From assembly GCA_022447365.1 (NCBI GenBank), contig JAKVBL010000003.1, positions 558,001 through 622,000 of the forward strand: a stretch of DNA of 64,000 nt, read 5' to 3'. This document shows positions 44,739 to 54,842 of the stretch, in pieces. Source of the stretch: Oleiphilaceae bacterium. Its GTDB lineage: Bacteria; Pseudomonadota; Gammaproteobacteria; Pseudomonadales; Oleiphilaceae. Below the pieces are notes generated by a model. That model made no database searches. It worked only from the letters and a program-made list of their open reading frames with translations, and was not told the DNA's origin. A program made the translations under genes and the position numbers. Within the stretch, counting starts at the first letter, position 1; every line of letters begins with the position of its first letter.

Positions 44739-45809
44739 TTAGTCATCTTCATAATTTAGGGCGACGGCCTGTCCTTGAATGCCAAGAGGCAGGTTATAGT
44801 CATTAAGATCTTCTTCAAATTCTATAATTCCGATAGCAAAACCATGTTGCGCTATTCTGTTTGTCGCTATGAGTGCGTCTGCTGCTTGGATTTCACCTTC
44901 TGCCATCGCTGGTTGTAAATCCACAAGCTTGCCTTCAAATACATGACCAGACACTGCATCTAATATTACTTCAGCCTCTAAGCCAACTTTCATGCGTAGG
45001 AGTGAGTTTTGCCAAAATCTGGCAGCGATACGTATTTTTTCTGTAGGTATGAAAGACATTGCCGGGCGCAAGGGTAGTGCTGCTGCAAATGTGCCCCGGC
45101 GAATGCCTACTTGTACTGGAGTGCCATCTGACGGTGCTCTAATGATTGTACGGTCCAAGTCAAGTTGTGCACGGTTTCTAGCTTCAATGAGCTGTGCAAC
45201 AATTGTATTCTCGCCGGCTATTATCGACTCTGCAATCAGTTCTTGGCGCTTCTCATCAGCTTGCGCTGGGTGATATGCCGCTTTTGCTTCTTCAAATAAT
45301 TTCTTTCGGTTATCGACTTGTTGTGAAAAAGGGGATGCGGAGCCTGCCGATTCGTGGCCTGTTTTGAAGCGCAAGTAGGTAGTTTGTGCTCGCTCAAAAT
45401 TTGCCTTTGCCTTCTGTGTCACGGCTTTAGCACTTTCTAGCGCTGCGTCTTTTTGCGAGACACTACTTTAAGCGTCGGCTAAAGCTGCCTCGGCTTTTTT
45501 AAGGGCAATTTGTTGAGCGCTGTTTTCAATTGTGTACAGGATGTTGCCTTGTTTAACGGCAACATTTGGGGTGATGTTGACGGTTTCGACAATTCCAGAG
45601 ACTTGGGGAACGATAGGGACCGTGACAAATGCTTCTTTAGCGTACTTCGCGTACGGGTGATTGTAATTCATGACCATCATCAGAGTCGCGACAATTGCAA
45701 TACCACCTAACACCGCTGTTGGAACGGTCCACTTATTCATTGGGATTTTGAAAATCTTGGATATAGCGATGCAGATTGCTATATAGGTCATAATAATTAG
45801 GATATCCAT
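44739..45809 (-). pseudogene. yiaV: YiaV-like HlyD-family protein, interrupted by a stop
   Basis: The N-terminal part (45809 to 45468) has a membrane helix and the first lipoyl half (VPQVSGIVETVNITPNVAVKQGNILYTI). It ends at TAA (45468-45470). In the same frame the next bases read SSVSQKDAALESAKAV and continue through the coiled coil and second lipoyl half (RTIIRAPSDGTPVQVGIRRG) to 44739. Joined it is 357 codons, so a single nonsense change explains it. It overlaps the yiaW-like gene by one base (TAATG), the E. coli yiaWV arrangement. A membrane adaptor of unknown substrate. Confidence 0.85.
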
Positions 45810-46129
45810 TAATGATCTCCTTTATCTGACGAAGTGAGCGACGAAATTGTTTTCTTTAACTCCGATATTTCGTCTTCTGAGTTCGGTATTCGATGGTTGT
45901 TTGATTTGATCCCCCATCCGATTTCTTCGTTGTATAGCGTTGCCCAAATCCACAAAAAAAGGCCAGATGACATGCAGTGTGAATAAGCTGCCCCAGCCTG
46001 ATACATGAATGGCATCTTGGTGGGGTGGTTCCGATGGTAGGCAATCTCGTCTGGAATATCGTGAATGATGATCACGCCATAACAGCACACCAGACTAACG
46101 AAAAAAAAGAAACAAAGTGAATTAATCAA
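45809..46129 (-). CDS. yiaW: DUF3302 (YiaW-like) inner-membrane protein
   Basis: 106 residues, with two membrane helices (about 4-22 and 50-66) around HDIPDEIAYHRNHPTKMPF, the DUF3302 hallmark. In E. coli the pair YiaW-YiaV is an inner-membrane helper plus HlyD-type adaptor. Here the gene is intact but its partner carries a stop. It overlaps the partner start by one base. Confidence 0.85.
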   Translation of the reverse strand: MINSLCFFFFVSLVCCYGVIIIHDIPDEIAYHRNHPTKMPFMYQAGAAYSHCMSSGLFLWIWATLYNEEIGWGIKSNNHRIPNSEDEISELKKTISSLTSSDKGDH

Positions 46130-46307
46130 GCGTGATTTTTCTCACTTTTTATAGCTAAAGTACTTTTAAAGTAGCACAGTATGTTTTGTAATTCTCGTCC
46201 GTTGAATTGTTTGGGCGTGCTTTATGGTTAGAAGGTTTGCTGCCGATTGATCTACTCTGGTAGCGTATAGGCACAAAACACCACAATAAAAAGGATTGGT
46301 GCAGAGT

Positions 46308-46784
46308 ATGAAATTTCAATGTAAGGCGGCGGATATCTCGTTTTTAGAATCTGCGCCAATCAAGCTGTCTTATTCTATTCGCATTAGCTCAGACGCAAAG
46401 AGCGTTTATGACGCGCTAATTAATCCGAATACCTGGCCTCATTGGTTTCCTGGGATGACGAGTGCAACTGCGTTATTGGAGGAGGCAGGATGCTTATCTC
46501 GGATTGTAACCCTGAATTATTTTATTCTGTTTAGAGAAGAGTTTTTGATTACTCAGCCTAATCAAAAGGTGGCATATCGTGTCTCAGCTGTTTCTATTCC
46601 ATATGCAGATGAATTAGTGGAAGAGTTTTCAATTCAGCAAATGGAGAAAGAGGTTGAAGTAAAATATCGTATCGGTCTCCGTGTCCACCGTTCTTTATCT
46701 TTGCTCAGTGGTTTAGTTGAGAGAATAGGTGCTCGTTCTTATCAAGCTGCTTTGAACAACCTGAAAACGTTCATAGAAAAATAA
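46308..46784 (+). CDS. SRPBCC (START-like) family protein
   Basis: About 158 residues from ATG 46308; GTG 46296 is an alternative 12 bases upstream, closer to the AAGGA site. The helix-grip fold is suggested by YSIRISSDAKSVYDALINPNTWPHWFPGMTS at the front and the C-terminal helix. The family binds lipids and other hydrophobic ligands in a cavity. No partner is visible: it is upstream of the AraC/lipase-chaperone region, with 248 bases between. Confidence 0.75.
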   Translation: MKFQCKAADISFLESAPIKLSYSIRISSDAKSVYDALINPNTWPHWFPGMTSATALLEEAGCLSRIVTLNYFILFREEFLITQPNQKVAYRVSAVSIPYADELVEEFSIQQMEKEVEVKYRIGLRVHRSLSLLSGLVERIGARSYQAALNNLKTFIEK

Positions 46785-47032
46785 TAAAATTAATGGGTGC
46801 CGCTGTCGCAACTGGTTAGGTAGAAGAGGGCGGTAAGTTATTTGTTTTCAAGATGCTTGTATGAACTCACGGTTTGTTTCTTGGATTTTTAATTGCTTAA
46901 TCCTGCGCACATTTTGAACACGTCTTCCTGAGATTATTTCTAAGATATGACAGTATTAGAGTATTAGCTCTATATTGGTCGGAGCTGTTTGCGATCCTAT
47001 AAAAATAAGCAAAATGAAGGAAGAACTTTGGC

Positions 47033-47878
47033 ATGGAATAGACGAGCGCAAGTCCGCTACTTTATTTCTGGGAACAACGTACTCTCTTTATCGGTCGACT
47101 TACTGATCCGCTAGATATCTCCACTGGCGCTGCAACACTGATGTTTGGTTTGCATAAACCCATTCGGTTTATTACCAGTGAGATGACTCAGCCAATCGAG
47201 TGCAGTACCTTGCTTCTTCCAGCGGGTATGCCAGTCATTATCGATACGCAGGGTGAGCTTTTTGCAAATTGCACTTTAGATCCATTGGGAAAAGACTATC
47301 GATTACTTTCTAGTTTGATGAATGCTAACGACGGTACCGCGTTTTATGACGCTGAGAGCGAAGATATTTATATCAATCGTTTTCTAGAGTTGAGTTCCGC
47401 GCCCTTTGATTCTCAGGAAATTCTTCATTCCCTATCGCTCATTTTGCGAACCAACGAAATTATTGGTGTTAAGCATAATTATTGGCTTGATAAACGAATT
47501 AAGAATGTTATCGAACATATTCAGTCAACTATAAGTGAAAATCTATCCCTCTCTGATTTCGCTAATGTTGCAAACTTATCTCAATCGAGGTTGATGGAAC
47601 TTTTTAAAAAGCAGACGGGAATACCCATTAGGCGCTATAGACTTTGGTGCCGTTTGTATAAGCCTACGGAAAATGTAGGGGCAGGGATGACATTGACCGA
47701 TGCTGCGGCTGAAGCGGGCTTTACTGATTCTTCTCACTTCAACAAAAGTTTTCGGTCGATGTTAGGAATGAATCCGTCGCAGATTTTTGGTCAAACAAAG
47801 CAGCTTCACGTTATATTGCCTGACCAAGAACGAAGTGCTTCGCCCAAATTCGAATTAAACGAAACACTAACTGATTAA
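47033..47878 (+). pseudogene. AraC-family regulator with a stop at codon 3
   Basis: The natural ATG at 47033 has an AAGGAAG ribosome site, but codon 3 is TAG (47039-47041). In the same frame an undisturbed N terminus follows (LLYFWEQRTLFIGRLTDPLDIST), so the gene looks killed at its start. A shorter product from the ATG at 47141 (245 residues) may still be made. The C-terminal two helix-turn-helix motifs of AraC are intact (LSLSDFANVANLSQSRLMELFKKQTG and LTDAAAEAGFTDSSHFNKSFR). It precedes the broken lipase chaperone and may have regulated it. Confidence 0.75.
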
Positions 47879-47904
47879 TTTGAGTCGCTAAAGGTCATTT
47901 GGAC

Positions 47905-48972
47905 ATGAAAAAAAGGCTAGCGATGAGTGCTGGTTTGGCGAGTGTAGGAGTGCTACTTGGTGCGACATTCCTTATGTCAGACAAGCAGTCTTCGGATCTT
48001 GGATCTCAGCTTGAAGATACGCCAAACTCTAATGCGTACCTCGCTGAGAAGTGCAAGAATATTCAAACTCCCTTGAATGAATCTACAGAAATCCATGAAA
48101 TTTATCCGAATGAGCAGGGCGACACATATTCGTCAGCTTACGGACCTTTAGCAAATTCCTTACGTGGCACAAGCATACTCGGTTATTTTGCGCTGACGGA
48201 TTACGGAGACTTAGTCGTCACGCCTTCTTTAAAATCTATGATCGATTACTTTTTAGCAGCGCTTGGTGAAGAGCCAATCGAAACTATTATCGGGCGCATC
48301 GAAGAGTATTTTACTAGACACCTCGAAGAGCCAGCACGCTCTCAGGCGATTGGTGTTTTGGCTGAGTATATTTTGTATAAAGAGGCTCTAATTGATTTAA
48401 AGGGGATTGTCGCTGGCAACAATCTTGTTGCCCCGTCTGGACATGACTACTTAACCCTATTTGAATACCGTCGTGATGCACGAATGAATAGCTTAAGCGC
48501 AGATGTTTACGAGGCGTTTTTTGCTGAAGAAGATGCGCTAGACGCATACACTGCCGCGTTACTACAGCGTAAACGAGATGCGAGAGAGGATAGCGTTCGG
48601 TCAGGAAGTTTGGTTGATCTTGAAGGCCTCTTGCACGAGCAAGAACAGAATCTAAAGCAGCTCGATCGTGACAGGAAAAGAATACAAGCTGTTAAGGAAG
48701 CCGGAGCTACAGCACAATAGCTCCATGAACTGCGTCGTAGAGTATATGACGAGAAAACTGTTCAACGATTTGCTGAAGCAGATCAAAAGCAATCTGCTTG
48801 GGATGCACGTTTTGCTGAGTATCGGCAAAAAAGGGAATTAGTGTTGAATACCAATGGTATGTCAGATTCTGATAAGCAATTAGAAATTCAGGCCTTGCAA
48901 GCATCTATGTTTGATGTGAATGAGCGCAAGCGCTTAGCGACCTTAGATAAAATGGCCGATAGAGAAATCTGA
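47905..48972 (+). pseudogene. lifO: Lipase chaperone (foldase) interrupted by a TAG
   Basis: From ATG 47905, a membrane-anchored lipase foldase: N-terminal helix, SLRGTSILGYFALTDYGDLVVTPSLK and MIDYFLAALGE, the family hallmark (canonical RxxFDYxLSALGE; here K and I/D). An in-frame TAG at 48718-48720 cuts it at about residue 271; the frame then continues LHELRRRVYDEKTVQRF and DMADREI-like C-terminal helices to TGA at 48972. The product would lack its last 84 residues, part of the helical clamp that holds the lipase. The partner lipase, convergent 200 bases on, is also broken. Confidence 0.85.
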
Positions 48973-49084
48973 GCCGTTTATTCTTGTTTAATTTTCTTAG
49001 GCATTCCAGCCAAATAGTTGCACATTAATCTGATCTCGTCCGCCTTGAACCCCAGTTTTATCTTATATTAAGACTATAAAAAAG

Positions 49085-49112
49085 CCGCTTCTGGTCACCC
49101 ATTAGCGGTTTT
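49085..49112. terminator. Terminator between lifO and the lipase gene
   Basis: CCGCT (49085-49089) pairs with AGCGG (49104-49108), flanked by an A-run on the left and TTTT on the right, between two convergent genes. Confidence 0.6.
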
Positions 49113-49176
49113 CTAATTTAAGAGAGGTCAGGTATTTCGATAGAAAAACTGACCTCAATTAGTACAGCAATTGCTA

Positions 49177-50273
49177 TTACAAACCCATGCCTCGGAAACG
49201 ATCAGCGTGGTTTTTGTATAGCGTCTTAGGATCAGTCTCTAAAAGATTACTCAGACCAAATAGCATATTTGTAGCATCTAAATGGTTCATCCGGTAATCG
49301 TCACGAATGTTCTCACCCCAACGTTGCGAGCATTTAGCAACTAAGCCATCTGTCTGTTCGCCATTGTAGTACCCAATGCGTCAGTAAGCACGAATAAAGC
49401 ATCATTTATGTCTGCGATATTGGTGGTTGTGCCAATACTTCCCCATGAGTAGTAATGAATGCCGTTAACAAGGTTGGCGCCGTTACCACAATAAGTTGTT
49501 GGCTCTCCGTCAGGAAACTCTTCTGTGAAAGCTAATGCGCCTTCAGAAGACATAAACTTAACGGTTTCTAGCGCGTCACTGGCATATTCAGGATTACCTG
49601 CGAGTGCGTCGAGTACGTCTCCGGTTAAGTTCAACAAATCTGCCGCTATGCCTTCAAGCGGTCCACCAATAATGTTGTCGACACCCCAATCCGCAAACCC
49701 AGAGCCATAGTTGATGCCGTTTACTGATGTCACAGATGACACAATATCAGGGCTGACTGCTGCAACATAGCGTGATGTTGGTGAGCCTAAGCTGTGACCG
49801 ATCAAGTGTACTTTTGATGCGCCTGTTTCTGGCAATACCGTATTATTGATGTAGTCTAATAGCTGTTCACCACGTTCTTGTGCGGTATCCCATGCGGTTA
49901 CATTTGGCGTATATACAACTGCGTTTCCTGAGCGCAGAACTGTTGGAATATTCTGGAAATACTCGACAACTCCGATGATTTTGTCGAATCCAGACACGCC
50001 GTGAACTAACACAATCGGATACTGCGTGTTGTAGCGATTGTCGTAGTTAATGGCATTCACATTAGCTTTTTCGATAAGGTAGCCCGCGTACTCAATGTCG
50101 TACGCGACATGACATACGGGTTGATACCATTTACAGGTGTTAACTGGTGCTGTTGGTAAATCGATAGGCGCAACATAACCGCTGTGCGCATCTCCAAACG
50201 CCATAGAGCTAATACCTAAAGAACCCGCGACTGCGAGTAATGATGGTTTAGCTGTTATTTTTAAGTTGAACAT
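49177..50273 (-). pseudogene. Class I lipase with a late frameshift
   Basis: Secreted triacylglycerol lipase of the foldase-dependent family. Start at 50273 (AAGGAGAG upstream), signal peptide, oxyanion HGVSG, nucleophile GHSLG and the disulfide Cys in TYCGNGA. Near 49,370 one base is missing: the original frame ends at 49,341, but the next frame continues with YNGEQTDGLVAKCSQRWGE and MNHLDATNMLFGL and stops at 49,177. The catalytic Asp (DGLV) and His (NHLD) and the second disulfide Cys lie beyond the shift, so the product as read (about 310 residues) has only the Ser of the triad. Length 49,177-50,273 is not a multiple of 3. Confidence 0.87.
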
Positions 50274-50425
50274 GATCTCTCCTTTTATTGTTGTATAAAA
50301 ATTATTCAACTCGGCCAATGTAAGGAAAAACATGGAGACAAAATTGTATGAAATGACGGAATGTTTGTGATTAGTTTGAAGGTGGCCTGATATGACGAAA
50401 AAGCTGCGGTGCGTAAATAAAAAAA

Positions 50426-50450
50426 CGCACTTCAGAAGCTCCGAAGTGCG
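50426..50450 (-). terminator. Intrinsic terminator of the mqo-pnt operon
   Basis: CGCACTTC (50426-50433) pairs with GAAGTGCG (50443-50450) with a 9-base loop. On the minus strand it is followed by a T-rich run (A-tract at 50417-50425 on the plus strand), 30 bases after the pntB stop. Confidence 0.88.
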
Positions 50451-50479
50451 GTTTTGGACTTTCTATAACTAAGCTTTGT

Positions 50480-51880
50480 TTAGAGCTCTTTGATCGCTGA
50501 GGTCGTTGCTTGAAGGACTTCTTTTGCGTCGCCTTTTACCATCAAGCTATTGTCACGAATGAATAGGCTGTTTGGTATGCCGGCAAAGCCCGGAGACAAG
50601 CTTCGCTTAACGTTAACGACGGTCTTCGCTTTATGCACATCGAGAATAGGCATTCCGAAGATAGGCGAATTTGGATCCTCAGCTGCAGCTGGGTTAACAA
50701 CATCATTTGCGCCAAGTACGATTGCCACATCAGCCTGAGGAAGCTCAGGATTGATGGTATCCATGTCTTTTAGTTGATCATATGGGATCTCAGCTTCTGC
50801 CAACAATACGTTCATGTGGCCAGGCATACGTCCAGCAACAGGGTGTATCGCATAGCTGACTTTAGCTCCACGTGCTTCAAGCTGATTAGCAAGCTCTTTC
50901 ACTGCGTGTTGCGCTTGGGCAACCGCAAGTCCATAGCCTGGAACCATCACAACGCTGCGCGCACCGTCTAAGAGTAGTGCAAGGTCATCTGGCGTTGCGT
51001 ATTTCACTTTGCCGTCATAAAACTCGCTGTCGTTTGACTTCGACTGCGTATCAGCCTGCGGCCCAAATGCACCACCAAAGAGAACGTTTGGTAGTGAACG
51101 GTTCATGGCTTTACACATTACTGCAGTCAGGATAAGACCAGACGCGCCAACTAGAGAACCAGTGATGATCAAGCCTTGGTTTTCCAACACGAAACCGGTC
51201 GCTGCGCCAGCAAGACCTGAGTAGGCGTTAAGTAGCGCAACAACAACTGGCATATCGGCACCACCAATTGGTTGTACTAGACCGACACCTAGTAACAAGC
51301 AGAGGCCGACAATAGCGAGTAGTACAAGGCTAGACAGTTGGCCTTCACCAAACATCATGCTTGCGCATGCAAGAATACCCACGAGGCTCGCTGCTGTAAT
51401 AAGCTGCCATTGTCTTGCGCGCTTACTGTCACCGATAGTTCCTTTTAGCTTAAGAACGGCGACCACTGATCCTGATAGCGTTATTGCACCGATGACGATC
51501 GAAGCAAGGATGGCTGCTGACCATACGCCGGTTACCACTGAATTTGCTGCGATTGCAGTTAACCATGTGCTACCAGCAACTGCTAGAGATGCCCCGCCGC
51601 CAACGCCGTTAAGGCTTGCTACAAGCTCTGGCATAGACGTCATTGCTGTGCGTTTTGCCAGCAATGCACCAATTGAACTGCCGAGTAAAATACCAGCAAT
51701 GATCGTAGTGAAACCAATGATGTCGTGGTGAAGAAGTGCTGCGGTTACTGCGATCAACATGCCGATAGCTGAAAGCTGATTTCCGCGTACAGCCGTTTTA
51801 GGTTTGGTCATGCCTTTTATGCCGAGGATAAAAAACACAGCCGCTGTTAAGTAAGAAAGATTGACTAAAGCAAACATCAT
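50480..51880 (-). CDS. pntB: Proton-translocating NAD(P) transhydrogenase subunit beta
   Basis: 466 residues, full PntB length. About nine membrane helices fill residues 1-255, then the NADP(H)-binding domain III (about 290-466) with GYGLAVAQAQHAVKEL, YAIHPVAGRMPGHMNVLLAEA and VALVLGANDVVNPAA-like segments. It makes NADPH from NADH using the proton gradient. Its ATG overlaps the pntAB stop by one base (TAATG). Last gene of the operon. Confidence 0.96.
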   Translation of the reverse strand: MMFALVNLSYLTAAVFFILGIKGMTKPKTAVRGNQLSAIGMLIAVTAALLHHDIIGFTTIIAGILLGSSIGALLAKRTAMTSMPELVASLNGVGGGASLAVAGSTWLTAIAANSVVTGVWSAAILASIVIGAITLSGSVVAVLKLKGTIGDSKRARQWQLITAASLVGILACASMMFGEGQLSSLVLLAIVGLCLLLGVGLVQPIGGADMPVVVALLNAYSGLAGAATGFVLENQGLIITGSLVGASGLILTAVMCKAMNRSLPNVLFGGAFGPQADTQSKSNDSEFYDGKVKYATPDDLALLLDGARSVVMVPGYGLAVAQAQHAVKELANQLEARGAKVSYAIHPVAGRMPGHMNVLLAEAEIPYDQLKDMDTINPELPQADVAIVLGANDVVNPAAAEDPNSPIFGMPILDVHKAKTVVNVKRSLSPGFAGIPNSLFIRDNSLMVKGDAKEVLQATTSAIKEL

Positions 51881-52167
51881 TAACCCTTTTGCTTAAACAT
51901 GTTGAGCATACGATCTGTCACCATGAAGCCTGCAACGATGTTGATGCTTGCGAGAGTAACAGCAATAAAACCAAGAACACTTGCAACAGTGGGAGACAAG
52001 TGATTTGTACCAGCACTAACAATTGCACCGACGATAACGATGCCAGAGATCGCGTTAGTGCCGCTCATCAGAGGTGTGTGCAAGGTTGGCGGTACTTTGT
52101 TTATCAACTCGACGCCAACGAATAAGGCCAAGATGAATATGGTGAAGCTAAGAACGAGCATTTCCAT
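51880..52167 (-). CDS. pntAB: NAD(P) transhydrogenase subunit alpha, membrane part
   Basis: 95 residues with three or four membrane helices, the membrane segment that is fused to PntA in E. coli but separate in Pseudomonas and many marine bacteria (IFILALFVGVELINKVPPTLHTPLMSGTNAISG is the signature). It forms the proton channel with PntB. Directly follows pntAA. Confidence 0.93.
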   Translation of the reverse strand: MEMLVLSFTIFILALFVGVELINKVPPTLHTPLMSGTNAISGIVIVGAIVSAGTNHLSPTVASVLGFIAVTLASINIVAGFMVTDRMLNMFKQKG

Positions 52168-53316
52168 TTATGCATTCTCCTCTTGGTTTGATTGAGCAGG
52201 TTCAAAATAAATACTAGTGCCACGAGTCACCTGAGTTGCCGTGACAATTTCATCTTCTTGATTAGGAACAAGGCGACCACCTTCGGTCATGTTCTTAATG
52301 AAGTTGATAATGTTTCGATTCAATAGCTGCGATGCATGCACAGGCACACGTGAAGGGTGGTTTACGTGTCCGACTAAGGTGATGCCGTCTAACTCGATTT
52401 TTTCGTTCAAGACTGTGCCCTCTGCATTACCGCCTCGCGCTGCCGCAAGGTCAACAATGACGGAGCCGCGCTTCATGCGCTGCATCATTTGTCGCGTGAT
52501 GAGCTTAGGTGCTGGTTTTCCAGGTACCGCTGCAGTTGTGATGACAAGGTCCGCTCGAGCAACACAATCACCTAGCTGCGAACGCTGAGCTTCGTAGAAC
52601 GCTTCGGTTTTTGCTGTGGCATATCCATTGTTATCAGAGCTTTTCTCTGAGTCTGATTCTTCAACTTTGATCTCAATAAACTCAGCGCCAAGACTTTCGA
52701 CTTGTTCTTTCACTTCTGGGCGTAAGTCGTATGCTTCAACGACAGCACCTAAACGACGTGCCGTTGCGATTGCCATCAAGCCAGCAACACCTGCTCCGAT
52801 CACTAAAACACGTGCAGGGTGAATGGTGCCCGCAGCCGTCATTAGCATCGGGAAGTAACGAGGCAAAGACATCGCGCCGCGCAATACTGAGCGATAACCA
52901 CTGATGCCAGCCATTGCGCTCAATACGTCCATAGATTGAGCACGCGTTGAGCGTGGCACAAGGTCAAGGGCGAACGAGTCGATAGAGCGTGCTGCAAGAT
53001 TTTGAATAAGTGGAACGTTATCCCACGGGTCCATAATGCTGATCAATGTCGACTCAGGACGAAGAAGCTTTGCTTCTTCTTCTGTAGGTGCGAGAACCTT
53101 CACGACAATATTTGCTTGTCGATACAGTGACTCTGCATCATCAGCGATAATTGCACCGCTATTACGGTACTCTTCATCGGTAAAGTGTGCGCCGTCGCCA
53201 GCACCTTGTTCAACGATAACTTCGTAACCGGCCTCAAGCAGTTCTGGCACGCCAGCAGGAATAATCGCAACGCGATTTTCTTGTGCTTGAGATTCTTTTG
53301 GAATTCCGATCAACAT
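52168..53316 (-). CDS. pntAA: NAD(P) transhydrogenase subunit alpha, NAD-binding part
   Basis: 382 residues, the soluble domain I with the alanine dehydrogenase-like fold. GIPKE at the start, RARVLVIGAGVAGLMAIATA-type Rossmann turn near residue 170 and AYDLRPEVKEQV are visible. It binds NAD(H) in the three-subunit transhydrogenase. It overlaps the 3' end of mqo by 7 bases, so the two are translationally linked. Confidence 0.95.
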   Translation of the reverse strand: MLIGIPKESQAQENRVAIIPAGVPELLEAGYEVIVEQGAGDGAHFTDEEYRNSGAIIADDAESLYRQANIVVKVLAPTEEEAKLLRPESTLISIMDPWDNVPLIQNLAARSIDSFALDLVPRSTRAQSMDVLSAMAGISGYRSVLRGAMSLPRYFPMLMTAAGTIHPARVLVIGAGVAGLMAIATARRLGAVVEAYDLRPEVKEQVESLGAEFIEIKVEESDSEKSSDNNGYATAKTEAFYEAQRSQLGDCVARADLVITTAAVPGKPAPKLITRQMMQRMKRGSVIVDLAAARGGNAEGTVLNEKIELDGITLVGHVNHPSRVPVHASQLLNRNIINFIKNMTEGGRLVPNQEDEIVTATQVTRGTSIYFEPAQSNQEENA

Positions 53317-54842
53317 AAGGTTGACTCCATATGAGGGTTTGATTCTAAAAAGCTTGGCACTGTGCTTACTGAATCTGATAAGCCCAGTGTTGAATGTGTA
53401 AATGCTCTAACATTTGCTAAGAGTTGAGCATCGTTTTTCAATGAGTGTCCGTAACTTGGAATTAGCGATTGAAGCGTGACTAAGTGACTGCCTTGAGTCA
53501 GTTCAGGCATACAACGTTCAATGACATCAAGCATTGCTGATACACAGGTCGACGCACCTGGGGAGGCACCCATAAGTGCCGCCAAAGAGCGATCTTTGGT
53601 TGCTAATACTTCTGTTCCAAATTCCAAAGAGCCTTTTCCTTGTGCTCCTGTTTTAATGATTTGCACGCGCTGACCCGCACGGCGTAACTGCCATTCGCTA
53701 TGATCAGCTTGTGGTAAGAACCCATTTAAGTGAGTAAGTCTTGCGTTACGTGAACTGAGTGCTTCTTCTACTAAGTACTGCGTAAGAGACCAGTTGTTAC
53801 GAGCAACCTGTAAAAGGTTGACAATATTGTCTAAACGCACGCTACGAATAAGATCTAGGATGTTGCCTTGTTTTAAAAATTTCGTCGTAAAGCCTGCAAA
53901 CGGTCCGAACAGTAGTGCAGGCTTACCATCAATGTAACGTGTATCTAAATGAGGTACAGACATAGGTGGTGCACCTACCTCAGCTTGACTATATACCTTC
54001 GCGTTGTGAGACAACGCAAGCTCTTCGTTCTGGCATGCTAACCAAATACCTGAGACTGGGAAGCCTCCATAACCTTTAGCTTCCTTGACGCCAGATTTTT
54101 GCAGTAAAGATAAGCTAGCGCCGCCAGCACCAATGAATACAAAACCTGAATTAAATACCGTACGTTCACCAGACTTTACGTTCTGAACTGTGACATGCCA
54201 GCGATCACCTTGTTTATCTAGGTTTACGACGCGGGAACTTACCCTTACATCGACATTATCTAGCGAGGATAAGTGTACCGCCGACATACGCGTAAGCGCG
54301 CCGAAGTTAACATCAGAGCCGTGCTGGACTCGCGTCGCGGCCATCGATTCGTTGCTTGAGCGACCAGCAGTAATCAGCGGTAGCCATTGATTTAGCTCAG
54401 AAGGATCATTGGAATATTCCATTCCGTCGAATAGCGCGTTCTTTGATAATGAACGATGGCGTTCAGCTAGAAATCTGGAGGCTTGCTCGCCTTTGACCCA
54501 GCTCAAATGTGGTACTTGCTTTATGAAGTCTTCGGAGCGAGCGAAAACACCTTTTTGGGTCAGTGAACTCCAAAATTGTAGAGAGGTTTCAAATTGCTCA
54601 TTAATAGCGAGTGCTCGATCAGGAGCTACGCTTCCATCGTTACTTTGCGGTGTATAATTGAGTTCGCAATATCCAGCATGCCCAGTCCCTGCATTGTTCC
54701 ATGCATCTGAACTTTCGTTACCGAATCGTTCCGCTTGTTCGATAAGTGTCATAGAGCGAGTGTTGTCTAGCTCCGAGACTAATGTTGCGAGCGTTGCACT
54801 CATGATGCCGCCGCCTATCATTAATATGTCTGTTTGAATCAC
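53310..54842 (-). CDS. mqo: Malate:quinone oxidoreductase
   Basis: 510 residues, GTG start at 54842 (RBS AGAGG). A membrane-associated FAD enzyme that oxidises malate to oxaloacetate and passes electrons to quinone. The FAD site GGGIMSATLA is at residues 10-20, with AWNNAGTGHAGYCELNYTP (about 47-65), the Mqo family signature, and the C-terminal GASPGAST motif. It overlaps pntAA. Co-expression of a quinone-linked malate oxidase with transhydrogenase could balance carbon flux and NADPH; this is inference. Confidence 0.96.
   Translation of the reverse strand: MIQTDILMIGGGIMSATLATLVSELDNTRSMTLIEQAERFGNESSDAWNNAGTGHAGYCELNYTPQSNDGSVAPDRALAINEQFETSLQFWSSLTQKGVFARSEDFIKQVPHLSWVKGEQASRFLAERHRSLSKNALFDGMEYSNDPSELNQWLPLITAGRSSNESMAATRVQHGSDVNFGALTRMSAVHLSSLDNVDVRVSSRVVNLDKQGDRWHVTVQNVKSGERTVFNSGFVFIGAGGASLSLLQKSGVKEAKGYGGFPVSGIWLACQNEELALSHNAKVYSQAEVGAPPMSVPHLDTRYIDGKPALLFGPFAGFTTKFLKQGNILDLIRSVRLDNIVNLLQVARNNWSLTQYLVEEALSSRNARLTHLNGFLPQADHSEWQLRRAGQRVQIIKTGAQGKGSLEFGTEVLATKDRSLAALMGASPGASTCVSAMLDVIERCMPELTQGSHLVTLQSLIPSYGHSLKNDAQLLANVRAFTHSTLGLSDSVSTVPSFLESNPHMESTLC

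Noticed and set aside
47033..48972. Recoding of TAG as a sense codon, to explain the TAG stops in araC and lifO
   Set aside because: TAG is used as an ordinary stop by nfuA, the DUF1996 gene and the 71-codon ORF, and the other breaks are TAA or frameshifts.
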